From: Flavobacteriaceae bacterium
GTDB taxonomy: Bacteria > Bacteroidota > Bacteroidia > Flavobacteriales > Flavobacteriaceae
Assembly: GCA_947478365.1 (NCBI GenBank)
Contig: CANJWG010000002.1
Span: 1-64,000, forward strand
Length of the DNA: 64,000 nucleotides
Direction of reading: 5' to 3'
Under the pieces are notes generated by a model. The model had not been told where the DNA came from, did no database searches, and saw nothing but the letters and a program-made list of their open reading frames with translations. Made by a program: the position numbers and the translations under genes. Positions 17,154 through 26,887 of this stretch are shown here, piece after piece (positions within the stretch are counted from its first letter, which is position 1; every line of letters starts with the position of its first letter).

Positions 17154-17507
17154 TTAATCCTCTAGTTTTTTAATTAACGAATTTAGCATTTTTTCAATTT
17201 CTATAGATAGTTCTTTTATTTCTTCTAAATTTTCAACTTTTATAAAGTCTAAATTTACAGCAATTTCTAATTGGGTTTGATTTTCAAATAAAGAACCTCT
17301 TGCAATTTGTAAAAATCTTGAATAATCTTTTCTATAATTTCTTCCATATCCTTCAGCAATATTTGAAGGGATGGAAATTATACTTCTTTTAATTTGTGGA
17401 ATTAAGCCATATTTTTCATTATCAGGTAACACAAGTACTAAATTATAAATAAGCGTTACCAAATCCATTGATTTTTGCCAAACAATTAAATCTCTATAAC
17501 TTTTCAT
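17154..17507 (-). CDS. Four-helix-bundle protein (23S rRNA intervening-sequence / S23 family)
   Basis: A 117-residue S23-family protein: SYRDLIVWQKSMDLVTLIYN at the start, then PDNEKYGLIPQIKRSIISIPSNIAEGYGR (about 29-57), and a long helical C-terminus ending in two lysine/glutamate-rich turns. The fold is an all-helical bundle that forms pentamers in family members; the diversity-generating-retroelement accessory protein Avd belongs to the same superfamily. No reverse transcriptase or template repeat is seen here. Solo copies are scattered in Bacteroidota chromosomes with unknown role. The gene sits alone between tilS and pabB, bracketed by inverted copies of a G/A-rich repeat. Confidence 0.9.
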   Translation of the reverse strand: MKSYRDLIVWQKSMDLVTLIYNLVLVLPDNEKYGLIPQIKRSIISIPSNIAEGYGRNYRKDYSRFLQIARGSLFENQTQLEIAVNLDFIKVENLEEIKELSIEIEKMLNSLIKKLED

Positions 17508-17520
17508 ATTTTATTATTTA

Positions 17521-17561
17521 ACTTATCCCTTATCTCTTTTCCCTTATTCCTTTCTTAACCC
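17521..17561. repeat. Inverted copy of the G/A-rich repeat, right flank
   Basis: ACTTATCCCTTATCTC, TTTTCCCTTATTCC, TTTCTTAACCC. Its reverse complement aligns with 17128-17153 with only a few mismatches. It runs into the stop codon of pabB (17555-17557). Confidence 0.55.
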
Positions 17562-18838
17562 AAAACTTCAAACATAGCTTTAGCTTTTAGCAAACATTCT
17601 TCATATTCCTGTTCCGGATTAGATTGTGCTGTGATAGCGCTTCCAACAGAAAATGAAACGTAATTGGCTGCGGCATTATATAAAATACTTCGGATTACGA
17701 CATTAAAATCGAAATCATTTTCAGGAGTAAAATAACCTACTGCGCCACTATATAATCCACGTTTTGTCTCCTCTAGTTCTTCGATTATCTTCATGGCTGA
17801 AATCTTCGGTGCTCCGGTCATGCTTCCCATTGGAAAAGTGGTTCGGAGAATTTCTACCGGTGAAATTGTATTATCTATGATGGATACAACTGTCGATATC
17901 ATTTGATGTACTTGCTCAAAAGTATAAATACCGCAAAGTTCTTCAACTGCTACAGTACCTTTTATTGCTGTGAGAGATAAATCATTACGAACCAAATCAA
18001 CAATCATTATATTTTCTGAACGTTCTTTTGGGTTTTGCGCTAATTCATTTTTTGAATTATTGTCTAATATTTCATTCGAAAAGCGTTTGGCAGTTCCTTT
18101 TATTGGTTGCGAAATGACTTTATTTGCTTCTTTTCTTAAGTAACGTTCAGGCGAAGCACAAAGCAAATATTGTTGATTATTTTTAAAGAAGTTGGCAAAT
18201 GGTGATTTAGAAATTGTGTTTAGTCTTTGATAGATTTCGATGGGGTCAACAGTTGTATTTTCGGCATAAAACTCCATACAGAAATTCGCCTCGTAGATAT
18301 CACCACGATAAATATGTTCGAGCATTTTATTTACTTTAGTAAGATAAATTTCTTTTGAAATACGCTGAACTATTTTAGTTTTCGAGTTTCGAGTTTCGAG
18401 TTTCGAGTTATTTTGAATAGCTAAAAAATCAGATTCCATTTCATCATCACACATTCTAAGATATTGAATTTCTAATTTATTTCCTTTTAGCAGAAACAAT
18501 TTCTTTGGCTGAAAGAAAAACAATTCGGGAAAATGTAATCGGTCAAAATTGTTGGAATGTAATTTTTCTATATCATTTTTTAAATCATATGACAAATAAC
18601 CAAACAGCCAATCCCTGGTTTGTTGTTGGTATTGTTTTAAATTTTCAAAAGCATTATGATTATCTGTTTTTATAGAAGTAAAAGCATCAACAGCAAGCAC
18701 AAAATCAAAGCTGGAATGTTTCTGAAGATAATTATTAGAATCCAAAAAAATCACTTCAGTAAACTGCTGTGACCAATGTAATAATTGGTTTTTGAACAGT
18801 TCCGGATTGTCAATTTTTTTTGAAATTATAGTTCTCAA
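17555..18838 (-). CDS. pabB: Aminodeoxychorismate synthase component I (PabB)
   Basis: A 427-residue chorismate-binding enzyme. The C-terminal domain has NFCMEFYA near 185, CASPERYL near 227, PIKGT at 245-249, IVDLVRNDLS, and PMGSMTGAPKISAMKIIEELE. The lysine of PIKGT is the PabB-specific nucleophile; anthranilate synthase has PIAGT, so folate (p-aminobenzoate) synthesis is favoured. No pabA or pabC is adjacent. A linker at about residues 143-153 (SKLETRNSK) is encoded by four perfect 7-bp tandem repeats (18381-18408), and copy-number change there would break the frame. A -7 box TAATTTTG lies upstream at 18860-18867. Confidence 0.9.
   Translation of the reverse strand: MRTIISKKIDNPELFKNQLLHWSQQFTEVIFLDSNNYLQKHSSFDFVLAVDAFTSIKTDNHNAFENLKQYQQQTRDWLFGYLSYDLKNDIEKLHSNNFDRLHFPELFFFQPKKLFLLKGNKLEIQYLRMCDDEMESDFLAIQNNSKLETRNSKTKIVQRISKEIYLTKVNKMLEHIYRGDIYEANFCMEFYAENTTVDPIEIYQRLNTISKSPFANFFKNNQQYLLCASPERYLRKEANKVISQPIKGTAKRFSNEILDNNSKNELAQNPKERSENIMIVDLVRNDLSLTAIKGTVAVEELCGIYTFEQVHQMISTVVSIIDNTISPVEILRTTFPMGSMTGAPKISAMKIIEELEETKRGLYSGAVGYFTPENDFDFNVVIRSILYNAAANYVSFSVGSAITAQSNPEQEYEECLLKAKAMFEVLG
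18381..18408. repeat. Four perfect 7-bp tandem repeats (TTCGAGT) inside pabB
   Basis: TTCGAGT is repeated four times without mismatch, preceded by a partial unit. On the coding strand it gives a linker reading SKLETRNSK between the N-terminal and chorismate-binding domains. Since 7 is not a multiple of 3, gain or loss of one unit shifts pabB out of frame. Confidence 0.9.
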
Positions 18839-18859
18839 TTACATCTTTTTTTTGGTACT

Positions 18860-18867
18860 CAAAATTA
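18860..18867 (-). promoter_or_regulatory. Putative -7 box for pabB
   Basis: Minus-strand TAATTTTG matches TAnnTTTG, 22 bases before the pabB ATG at 18838. A TTTG element at usual spacing is not evident. Confidence 0.45.
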
Positions 18868-18993
18868 CAATAAAATAATCGGCAGATTGAACAGAACTAG
18901 ACGAAAATTTTGGCCCACTTTTTTATAGGAACGAAATAACATTTAATAAAAATTACACTCACTTTTTTGAAACAGAATATATAACTATTTAAA

Positions 18994-19578
18994 ATGAATA
19001 AAAAAAAACTTAGTTTGGCATTACTCCTTATTAGGTTTACCTTTGTGAAATAACAAGAAGAAGCGTTTGAAAATGCTATTGAAGCTATGGCTGATAGTGA
19101 TACTTTATAAACTATTTCTATTAAATACGCAAAAAAGAGAAAAAAGTAAGTATTCTGAAATTTATTCGAACTAACGATTTAAACTTCAAAGTGAAAAATG
19201 TTGCTAAATCAACCCATGCTATTGAAATATAATTACTAAAAACGATTATTAAATACCTTTTATCTATTTTAAGTGTAATATCAGCGAAAAATCAGAAAAA
19301 AAATCAGAAAAAATAGCACCATTGATACTAATTCGATTTACCTCTGATAATACGAAACCCCTTGTGTCTCAAACACCCAATTAAATAGCGTTTTAAAATC
19401 TAAGGCTAAAGAAGTTGCTATTCTCGATAGTTAATTGATAAAAGCTGATGATGTCGCTTTTAACTTATTGTTGAATAAAATGAAAAAAAAAGATTATAAA
19501 CTCACTAAAAAAATAGAAAAAGACATCGATAATTGCGGTAAAAACTATATAGTACAACTAATGAAGGACATAAGGTAG
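18994..19578 (+). pseudogene. Decayed gene for a small secreted protein
   Basis: The reading starts ATG at 18994 with MNKKKLSLALLLIRFTFV, which looks like a signal peptide, then meets a stop. After it, in the same frame, comes QEEAFENAIEAMADSDTL, then further stops. A middle part reads well in a second frame (NFKVKNVAKSTHAIEI, LLKTIIKYLLSILSV), and the last part returns to the first frame (SVLKSKAKEVAILDS, then LIKADDVAFNLLLNKMKK and KIEKDIDNCGKNYIVQLMKD) before a stop at 19576-19578. This is the pattern of a roughly 190-codon gene broken by stops and two compensating frameshifts. I do not recognise the family. Confidence 0.5.
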
Positions 19579-19632
19579 TGTTTTGATAATGAAATAAATA
19601 CCCTTGAGACATCTCTTTGGATTTTTTTTAAT

Positions 19633-19640
19633 TAACTTTG
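19633..19640 (+). promoter_or_regulatory. Putative -7 box for the DoxX-like gene
   Basis: TAACTTTG matches TAnnTTTG. It lies inside the longer upstream extension of the reading frame, which supports the ATG at 19670 as the true start. A TTTG at 19616-19619 is only 13 bases upstream, closer than usual. Confidence 0.5.
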
Positions 19641-19669
19641 GTATATTAACCAAGAAAACTTCAATTATT

Positions 19670-20044
19670 ATGAAAAATGCAACTATTTTTATTAGAATAT
19701 CAATTGGACTTTTACTATTATATGCTTCTATCTGTTTCTTTTTAAAATTAGCCCCTGAAACCGAAGCTACAGGAAGTTTTAAAGCTTTTAATACCGGTTT
19801 AATTGCATCAACTTACCTTATGCCTTTAGCAAAAATAATTGAACTATTATCTGGTTTATCTTATGTAACCGGAAAATATGTAAGTCTAGCTAATATCGTT
19901 ATTTTGCCTATAACCTTAAACATTTTATTAATTAATTATTATATGTCTCCTGATAAATTGTTTATTGCAATACCGCTTTTTTTGGGCAATTTATTCTTAA
20001 TTTATCGTTACTGGAACAATTATAAAACCGTATTTACTCCATAA
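19670..20044 (+). CDS. DoxX-like four-helix membrane protein
   Basis: A 124-residue inner-membrane protein when started at the ATG at 19670. Four hydrophobic helices are visible: MKNATIFIRISIGLLLLYASICFFL, then around GLIASTYLMPLAKIIELLSG, YVSLANIVILPITLNILLIN and LFIAIPLFLGNLFLIYRYW. Pattern and size fit the DoxX/DoxD-like family, with the typical PLAKIIELLSG loop. Biochemical role is not settled for the family. An earlier in-frame ATG at 19604 would place the -7 box inside the gene, so it is rejected. It ends at a bidirectional terminator facing katG. Confidence 0.75.
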   Translation: MKNATIFIRISIGLLLLYASICFFLKLAPETEATGSFKAFNTGLIASTYLMPLAKIIELLSGLSYVTGKYVSLANIVILPITLNILLINYYMSPDKLFIAIPLFLGNLFLIYRYWNNYKTVFTP

Positions 20045-20079
20045 AAAAAGTCCTCTCGTTTTAAATAAGAGGACTTTTT
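20045..20079. terminator. Bidirectional terminator, DoxX-like gene / katG
   Basis: Stem AAAAAGTCCTCT / AGAGGACTTTTT with an 11-base loop, placed between two convergent stop codons. Confidence 0.88.
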
Positions 20080-20095
20080 AATTTATATTTAAAAA

Positions 20096-22576
<2,481 letters not shown>

Positions 22577-24499
22577 ATGCGATTTTCAAACTTATTTCGA
22601 AAAAAAACTGTTCAAGATATTTTAAATCAAGTTGCCAAAAATGAAGCCAATGGACATCAAGCATTAGGAAAGCATTTAACGGCGCGTGATTTAACTGCAT
22701 TTGGAATTGCTGCTATTATTGGAGCCGGAATTTTTAGTACCATTGGAAAAGCTAGTGCCGATGGTGGTCCTGGAGTTATATTCTTATTTATTTTTACAGC
22801 TATTGCATGTAGTTTTGCGGCCTTTGCTTACGCTGAATTTGCTTCTATGGTCCCGGTTTCTGGAAGTGCTTATACTTATTCTTATGTCGCTTTTGGCGAA
22901 ATCATTGCTTGGATTATTGGTTGGGCACTAATCATGGAATATGCTATCGGAAATATTACTGTGGCTATTTCATGGAGTGATTATTTTACCAGTTTGCTAA
23001 AAAGTGGTGGAATTAATCTGCCACAATGGGTTCAAATGGATTATCTCACTGCTTCAAATGGGTTTAAAGATGCTACTGCACTTATGCAAGGTGGAAAATC
23101 TTTTGGAGATTTATCAGAAGGACTGCAAGCTGCTTTCACCGCTTGGACAACATCTCCAACTATTGGTGATTTTCATCTGGTAGCAGATTTGCCTGCATTA
23201 TTCATCATAATTATCATAACGTATTTAGTATATCGCGGGATGAAAGAATCGCGTAACGCCAGTAATTTGATGGTGGTTATAAAACTTTGTATAATCCTTT
23301 TAGTTATAGCTGTGGGTGTATTTTATGTTGATACTGCCAACTGGCATCCGTTTACACCAAATGGTGTTGGTGGTATTCTAAAAGGTGTTTCAGCAGTGTT
23401 TTTTGCCTATATTGGTTTCGATGCCATATCTACAACGGCAGAAGAATGCAAAGATCCGCAACGTGATTTACCTCGGGGTATGATGTGGGCCATTATTATT
23501 TGTACCATTCTTTATGTAGTTATTGCTTTGGTACTAACTGGAATGGTGAATTATGCCGATTTAAATGTGGGTGATCCTTTGGCATTTGTGTTTGATAAAT
23601 TGAATTTGAAATGGATGTCTGGGATTATTGCCGTGAGTGCTGTTGTAGCTATGGCGAGTGTTCTGTTAGTATTCCAAATGGGACAACCTCGCATCTGGAT
23701 GAGCATGAGTCGCGATGGATTATTGCCAAAACGCTTCTCTAGGGTGCATCCTAAATACCATACGCCATCTTATGCTACGATTGTGACCGGATTTGTAGTA
23801 GCTATACCTGCTTTGTTTCTAAATTTAACTATGGTAACCGACTTATGTAGCATTGGAACTTTATTTGCTTTTGTATTGGTTTGTGCCGGTGTTTTGGTAC
23901 TGCAAAATAAACCTGATATTCCACGTGGTAAATTTAAAACGCCTTATGTCAATTCTAAATTTGTATTTCCGTTATTGATACTAATTGGAATTGGAATTGC
24001 TTTTACTGTAAATAAAAAATCTACTCTAGATTTCTTAACAAATGAAAGACAAATCAATACTCCTGCTGATATAGTGACTTCGTTAAGTAAAGAGGACAGC
24101 AAAAAGGTTTATGACTATTTGGTAACCCTAAATAAAGAGGTCAACACAGAGGATATAGAAAAACTACTTAGCGAATTCAGTCAAAATGAGACTACTTACA
24201 AACAGGTTGTAGATAATATGCCTATTGATAATTCATTGAAATATGAAATTGGATTGAGTTTATTTAAACACAAAATTCCAATGTGGATTTTCCTAATTTC
24301 TTTGTTGTGTTTTGCTGTTTGGTCTTGGAGACAAAACTTATCCTTAATTCCGTTACTTGGTCTTGTTTCCTGTTTGTATATGATGGCAGAACTGAGCATT
24401 TGGAATTGGATATACTTTACTTGTTGGCTACTTATCGGACTTACCATTTACTTTGGCTTTAGTCATAAAAACAGCAAACTGAATCAGAAAGAAGCCTAA
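22577..24499 (+). CDS. APC-superfamily amino-acid permease with a soluble insertion
   Basis: A 640-residue cationic-amino-acid-transporter-like permease. The N-terminal cytoplasmic helix is followed by LTARDLTAFGIAAIIGAGIFSTIG (about 38-60), the unwound first transmembrane helix of APC transporters, then VFFAYIGFDAISTTAEECKDPQRDLPRG (about 273-300), a strong family signature. Some 12-14 membrane helices can be drawn. Between the late helices, about residues 480-560, is a polar helical stretch (DFLTNERQINTPADIVTSLS onward) before the final hydrophobic segments. I do not know of this insertion in enteric members. Substrate is unknown. It appears to be transcribed alone. Confidence 0.9.
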   Translation: MRFSNLFRKKTVQDILNQVAKNEANGHQALGKHLTARDLTAFGIAAIIGAGIFSTIGKASADGGPGVIFLFIFTAIACSFAAFAYAEFASMVPVSGSAYTYSYVAFGEIIAWIIGWALIMEYAIGNITVAISWSDYFTSLLKSGGINLPQWVQMDYLTASNGFKDATALMQGGKSFGDLSEGLQAAFTAWTTSPTIGDFHLVADLPALFIIIIITYLVYRGMKESRNASNLMVVIKLCIILLVIAVGVFYVDTANWHPFTPNGVGGILKGVSAVFFAYIGFDAISTTAEECKDPQRDLPRGMMWAIIICTILYVVIALVLTGMVNYADLNVGDPLAFVFDKLNLKWMSGIIAVSAVVAMASVLLVFQMGQPRIWMSMSRDGLLPKRFSRVHPKYHTPSYATIVTGFVVAIPALFLNLTMVTDLCSIGTLFAFVLVCAGVLVLQNKPDIPRGKFKTPYVNSKFVFPLLILIGIGIAFTVNKKSTLDFLTNERQINTPADIVTSLSKEDSKKVYDYLVTLNKEVNTEDIEKLLSEFSQNETTYKQVVDNMPIDNSLKYEIGLSLFKHKIPMWIFLISLLCFAVWSWRQNLSLIPLLGLVSCLYMMAELSIWNWIYFTCWLLIGLTIYFGFSHKNSKLNQKEA

Positions 24500-24803
24500 A
24501 AAATCCGTTAAAGTAAACACACTAATGGATTTCTACACAATTTGATATTTTTACTAATAACCCACTTTTGCTTTAAACAACTCTGTTTACTGTTTTAGTT
24601 GTTTTAATTTATTGGTTTTCATAATTTTAACATTAAAAAGTAGGACTTTTTTATTCTTGTGTTCTTATACTTATTAATTAAAAATAAAGCTAAAATTTAT
24701 CTTATAAATTCTATTTTTTATGATTCAATGTTTAATAAAAAGTAAAATAAAAACTGTAATTTTGTGACACAAAAAATAAAATCCAAACAATAAACACATA
24801 ATT
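24500..24803. other. Gap between permease and lpdA with two weak hairpins
   Basis: No gene is supported. AAATCCGTT (24501-24509) can pair with AATGGATTT (24534-24542), one G-U, as a weak terminator of the permease. AAACAAC and GTTGTTT near 24577-24607 form a second imperfect hairpin. The rest is A+T-rich up to the lpdA promoter. Confidence 0.4.
24757..24764 (+). promoter_or_regulatory. Putative -7 box for lpdA
   Basis: TAATTTTG matches TAnnTTTG, about 40 bases before the ATG. A TTTA in the -33 region is 22 bases upstream. Confidence 0.5.
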
Positions 24804-26207
24804 ATGAGTTCATTTGACGTAGTCATTATAGGTTCTGGTCCAGGCGGGTATGTATCTGCTATACGTTGTGCCCAATTAGGTTTCAAAACTGTAATCATCG
24901 AAAAATATTCCACACTAGGTGGAACTTGTCTTAACGTAGGCTGCATTCCATCAAAAGCATTACTTGCATCTTCACATCATTACGAAGAATTACAACATTT
25001 TGCCGATCACGGAATTGAAGTAACTGGAGATGTAAAAGTGAATTTAGAAAAAATGATTGCCCGCAAGCAAGCAGTTGTTGATCAAACTTCGGGTGGGGTT
25101 AAGTTCTTAATGGATAAAAATAAAATTGCCGTTTTTGAAGGACTAGGTTCTTTTGAAGACGCTACCCATGTTAAAGTTACTAAAGCGGACGGTACCTCCG
25201 AAGTAATCGAAGGTAAAAACATTATCATAGCTACTGGCTCAAAACCATCTTCTCTACCTTTCATCAAATTAGACAAAGAAAGAATCATATCATCAACAGA
25301 AGCCTTAAAATTGCCGGAAGTTCCCAAACATTTAATCATAATTGGTGGAGGTGTAATCGGAATTGAATTAGGGCAGGTTTATCTTCGTTTGGGTGCACAA
25401 GTATCGGTAGTTGAATTCTTGGACAGAATCATTCCGGGTATGGACGGGGGTTTATCAAAAGAACTGACCAAAGTGTTGAAAAAACAAGGCATGAAATTCT
25501 ATACTTCTCATAAAGTAAAAGAAGTAACCCGAAAAGGGGCAACCGTAACTGTTCAAGCGGATGATGCTAAAGGAAATAACGTAACTTTTGAAGGCGATTA
25601 TTGCCTAGTAGCTGTTGGCCGCCGCCCTTATACTGACGGACTTGCTGCTGATAAAGCCGGAGTTAAAGTAACCGAACGCGGCATGATTGAAGTCAACGAA
25701 CATTTGCAAACGAATGTTCATAACATTTATGCCATTGGTGATGTGGTTCGTGGTGCTATGTTGGCTCACAAAGCCGAAGAAGAAGGAACTATGGTTGCCG
25801 AAATCATAGCTGGTCAAAAACCACATATCGATTATAATTTAATTCCGGGTGTAGTTTACACTTGGCCAGAAGTAGCTGCCGTTGGTAAAACTGAAGAGCA
25901 ACTAAAAGAAGCTGGCGTTGAATACAAAGCAGGAAGTTTCCCATTCAAAGCGTTAGGAAGAGCTCGTGCCGGAGGTGATTTAGATGGATTTGTTAAGATA
26001 CTAGCCGATGCTAAAACTGATGAAGTACTAGGGATTCATATGATTGGTGCCCGTTGTGCCGATTTGATTGCAGAAGCAGTAACCGCAATGGAATTCAGAG
26101 CATCTGCTGAAGATATAGCAAGAATTTCGCATGCACATCCAACATTCGCTGAAGCAATGAAAGAAGCAGCATTGGCAGCTACTGATAATAGAGCCTTACA
26201 TGTCTAA
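24804..26207 (+). CDS. lpdA: Dihydrolipoyl dehydrogenase
   Basis: A 467-residue FAD flavoprotein, the E3 subunit of pyruvate and 2-oxoglutarate dehydrogenase complexes. It begins DVVIIGSGPGGYVSAIRCAQ (FAD site), followed by the redox pair in GGTCLNVGCIPSKALL (about 39-54). The NAD-binding GGGVIGIELGQVYLRLGA is near 180-197, AIGDVVRGAMLAHKAEEEG near 311, and the C-terminal catalytic pair is in HAHPTFAEAMKEA. The E1 and E2 genes are not adjacent, so it is a stand-alone E3 gene. Length and motifs are complete. Confidence 0.96.
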   Translation: MSSFDVVIIGSGPGGYVSAIRCAQLGFKTVIIEKYSTLGGTCLNVGCIPSKALLASSHHYEELQHFADHGIEVTGDVKVNLEKMIARKQAVVDQTSGGVKFLMDKNKIAVFEGLGSFEDATHVKVTKADGTSEVIEGKNIIIATGSKPSSLPFIKLDKERIISSTEALKLPEVPKHLIIIGGGVIGIELGQVYLRLGAQVSVVEFLDRIIPGMDGGLSKELTKVLKKQGMKFYTSHKVKEVTRKGATVTVQADDAKGNNVTFEGDYCLVAVGRRPYTDGLAADKAGVKVTERGMIEVNEHLQTNVHNIYAIGDVVRGAMLAHKAEEEGTMVAEIIAGQKPHIDYNLIPGVVYTWPEVAAVGKTEEQLKEAGVEYKAGSFPFKALGRARAGGDLDGFVKILADAKTDEVLGIHMIGARCADLIAEAVTAMEFRASAEDIARISHAHPTFAEAMKEAALAATDNRALHV

Positions 26208-26249
26208 TTAGACTAGCTTAGACTGCTTTACTTTCTTAGATTTTTTTAG

Positions 26250-26307
26250 ATAAAAAAAACCGATTCGATAAAACGAAACGGTTTCTTTTGGAGCCGGCGG
26301 AGGGACT
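26250..26307. repeat. Duplicate of tRNA-Thr 3' end plus its terminator
   Basis: This 58-bp segment matches 26352-26409 with a single mismatch (26263 A versus 26365 C). It contains the terminator hairpin of the tRNA gene and the last 19 bases of the tRNA-Thr sequence, including the encoded CCA (26289-26307). It lies 102 bp past the intact copy. No 5' part of a second tRNA is present. Confidence 0.9.
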
Positions 26308-26326
26308 TCCCGAAACAAGTTCGGGA
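26308..26326. repeat. REP-like palindrome TCCCGAA-ACAAG-TTCGGGA
   Basis: A perfect 7-bp stem with a 5-base loop. On the minus strand it reads as the PELVSGS coding string often seen in spurious small proteins of Bacteroidota and other phyla, known to mark a dispersed palindromic repeat. It starts exactly where the duplicated tRNA segment ends. Confidence 0.65.
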
Positions 26327-26352
26327 TAAACTTCTCGTCCTAATTTCATATA

Positions 26353-26387
26353 TAAAAAAAACCGCTTCGATAAAACGAAACGGTTTC
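26353..26387 (-). terminator. Terminator of tRNA-Thr
   Basis: AAACCG and TTCG pair with CGAA and CGGTTT across one mismatch, loop ATAAAA, followed by a run of U on the minus strand. An orphan copy of the same hairpin is at 26251-26285. Confidence 0.8.
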
Positions 26388-26390
26388 TTT

Positions 26391-26467
26391 TGGAGCCGGC
26401 GGAGGGACTCGAACCCACGACCTGCTGATTACAAATCAGCTGCTCTAGCCAACTGAGCTACGCTGGC
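26391..26467 (-). tRNA. tRNA-Thr (anticodon TGT)
   Basis: Reading the minus strand from 26467: acceptor GCCAGCG, D-arm TAGCTCAGTTGGCTAGAGC, anticodon arm CTGAT-TTGTAAT-CAG with anticodon TGT at the centre, variable AGGTC, T-arm GTGGGTTCGAGTCCC, acceptor CGCCGGC, discriminator T, and an encoded CCA at 26393-26391. The acceptor stem has one A-C mismatch at pair 4. The TGT anticodon reads ACA and, by wobble, other Thr codons. A strong promoter lies just upstream at 26483-26513. Confidence 0.95.
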
Positions 26468-26482
26468 AGCGTAATAGTTCTG

Positions 26483-26513
26483 CAAATATATAAGTGAAAA
26501 TTAATTCTCCAAA
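26483..26513 (-). promoter_or_regulatory. Promoter of tRNA-Thr
   Basis: On the minus strand a TTTG -33 element (26513-26510) and TATATTTG -7 box (26490-26483) are separated by 19 bases. This is one of the best matches to the Bacteroidota consensus in the window. The tRNA 5' end is 15 bases past the box. Confidence 0.75.
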
Positions 26514-26534
26514 ATATTTGCAAACTTTTTTCTA

Positions 26535-26801
26535 TTAAAGTGCATTGATTTTTTCAACCAATTGATTTGCAGTTTGTTCTAAATCTGCATTAATTTGCTT
26601 GAAATGAGCTTTTTTATTTTCTACTTTTTTAGCATTAACTTTTTCTATCAAACCGTCAAATGACGTAATAGCTTCATCAATGATAGCGTTGGTTTTGTCA
26701 GATGGCTTTCCGGTAGTTGTCATTTCGTATATGTAAACCGCTTCAATAATATCACCCAATACGAAGTTAATATCTTTCTTTAAATTTTTAACACTTGGCA
26801 T
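26535..26801 (-). CDS. Small conserved helical protein of unknown function
   Basis: An 88-residue protein when started at MPSVKNLKKDINFVLGDIIE (ATG at 26801-26799). An upstream in-frame ATG at 26828 adds nine residues (MKLILKIKK) that look like translated leader. The protein is predicted all-helical, charged and without membrane segments: GDIIEAVYIYEMTT, then IIDEAITSFDGLIEKVNAKK, then NADLEQTANQLVEKINAL. I recognise similar short proteins only as conserved in Flavobacteriia; no function is known. A consensus promoter lies at 26858-26887, which argues for independent transcription. Confidence 0.75.
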   Translation of the reverse strand: MPSVKNLKKDINFVLGDIIEAVYIYEMTTTGKPSDKTNAIIDEAITSFDGLIEKVNAKKVENKKAHFKQINADLEQTANQLVEKINAL

Positions 26802-26857
26802 TTTCTTTATTTTTAAAATTAATTTCATTCCGTTCAGCCTTTGGCTTCGGGTCCGTG

Positions 26858-26887
26858 CAAAATTACACTAAATCTTTAGAAAACAAA
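26858..26887 (-). promoter_or_regulatory. Promoter of the small helical protein gene
   Basis: Minus-strand TTTG (26887-26884) and TAATTTTG (26865-26858) with an 18-base spacer. The -33 box abuts the 3' end of manA (stop at 26888). Confidence 0.7.

Noticed and set aside
17154-17507. Diversity-generating retroelement signalled by the four-helix-bundle gene
   Set aside because: No reverse transcriptase, template repeat or variable protein was found within the window.
18839-18993. Part of the decayed gene or another gene upstream of 18994
   Set aside because: Stops in all frames and no coding pattern; only the pabB -7 box is supported.
19604-19669. Upstream in-frame start for the DoxX-like gene
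   Set aside because: The extension contains the -7 box and reads as an unlikely leader; the ATG at 19670 begins a normal first helix.
26236-26418. 60-residue minus-strand frame with PELVSGS and two copies of GSPSAGSKRNRF
   Set aside because: It is an artefact of translating the duplicated tRNA end, terminator and REP-like palindrome; no promoter or coding signal of its own.
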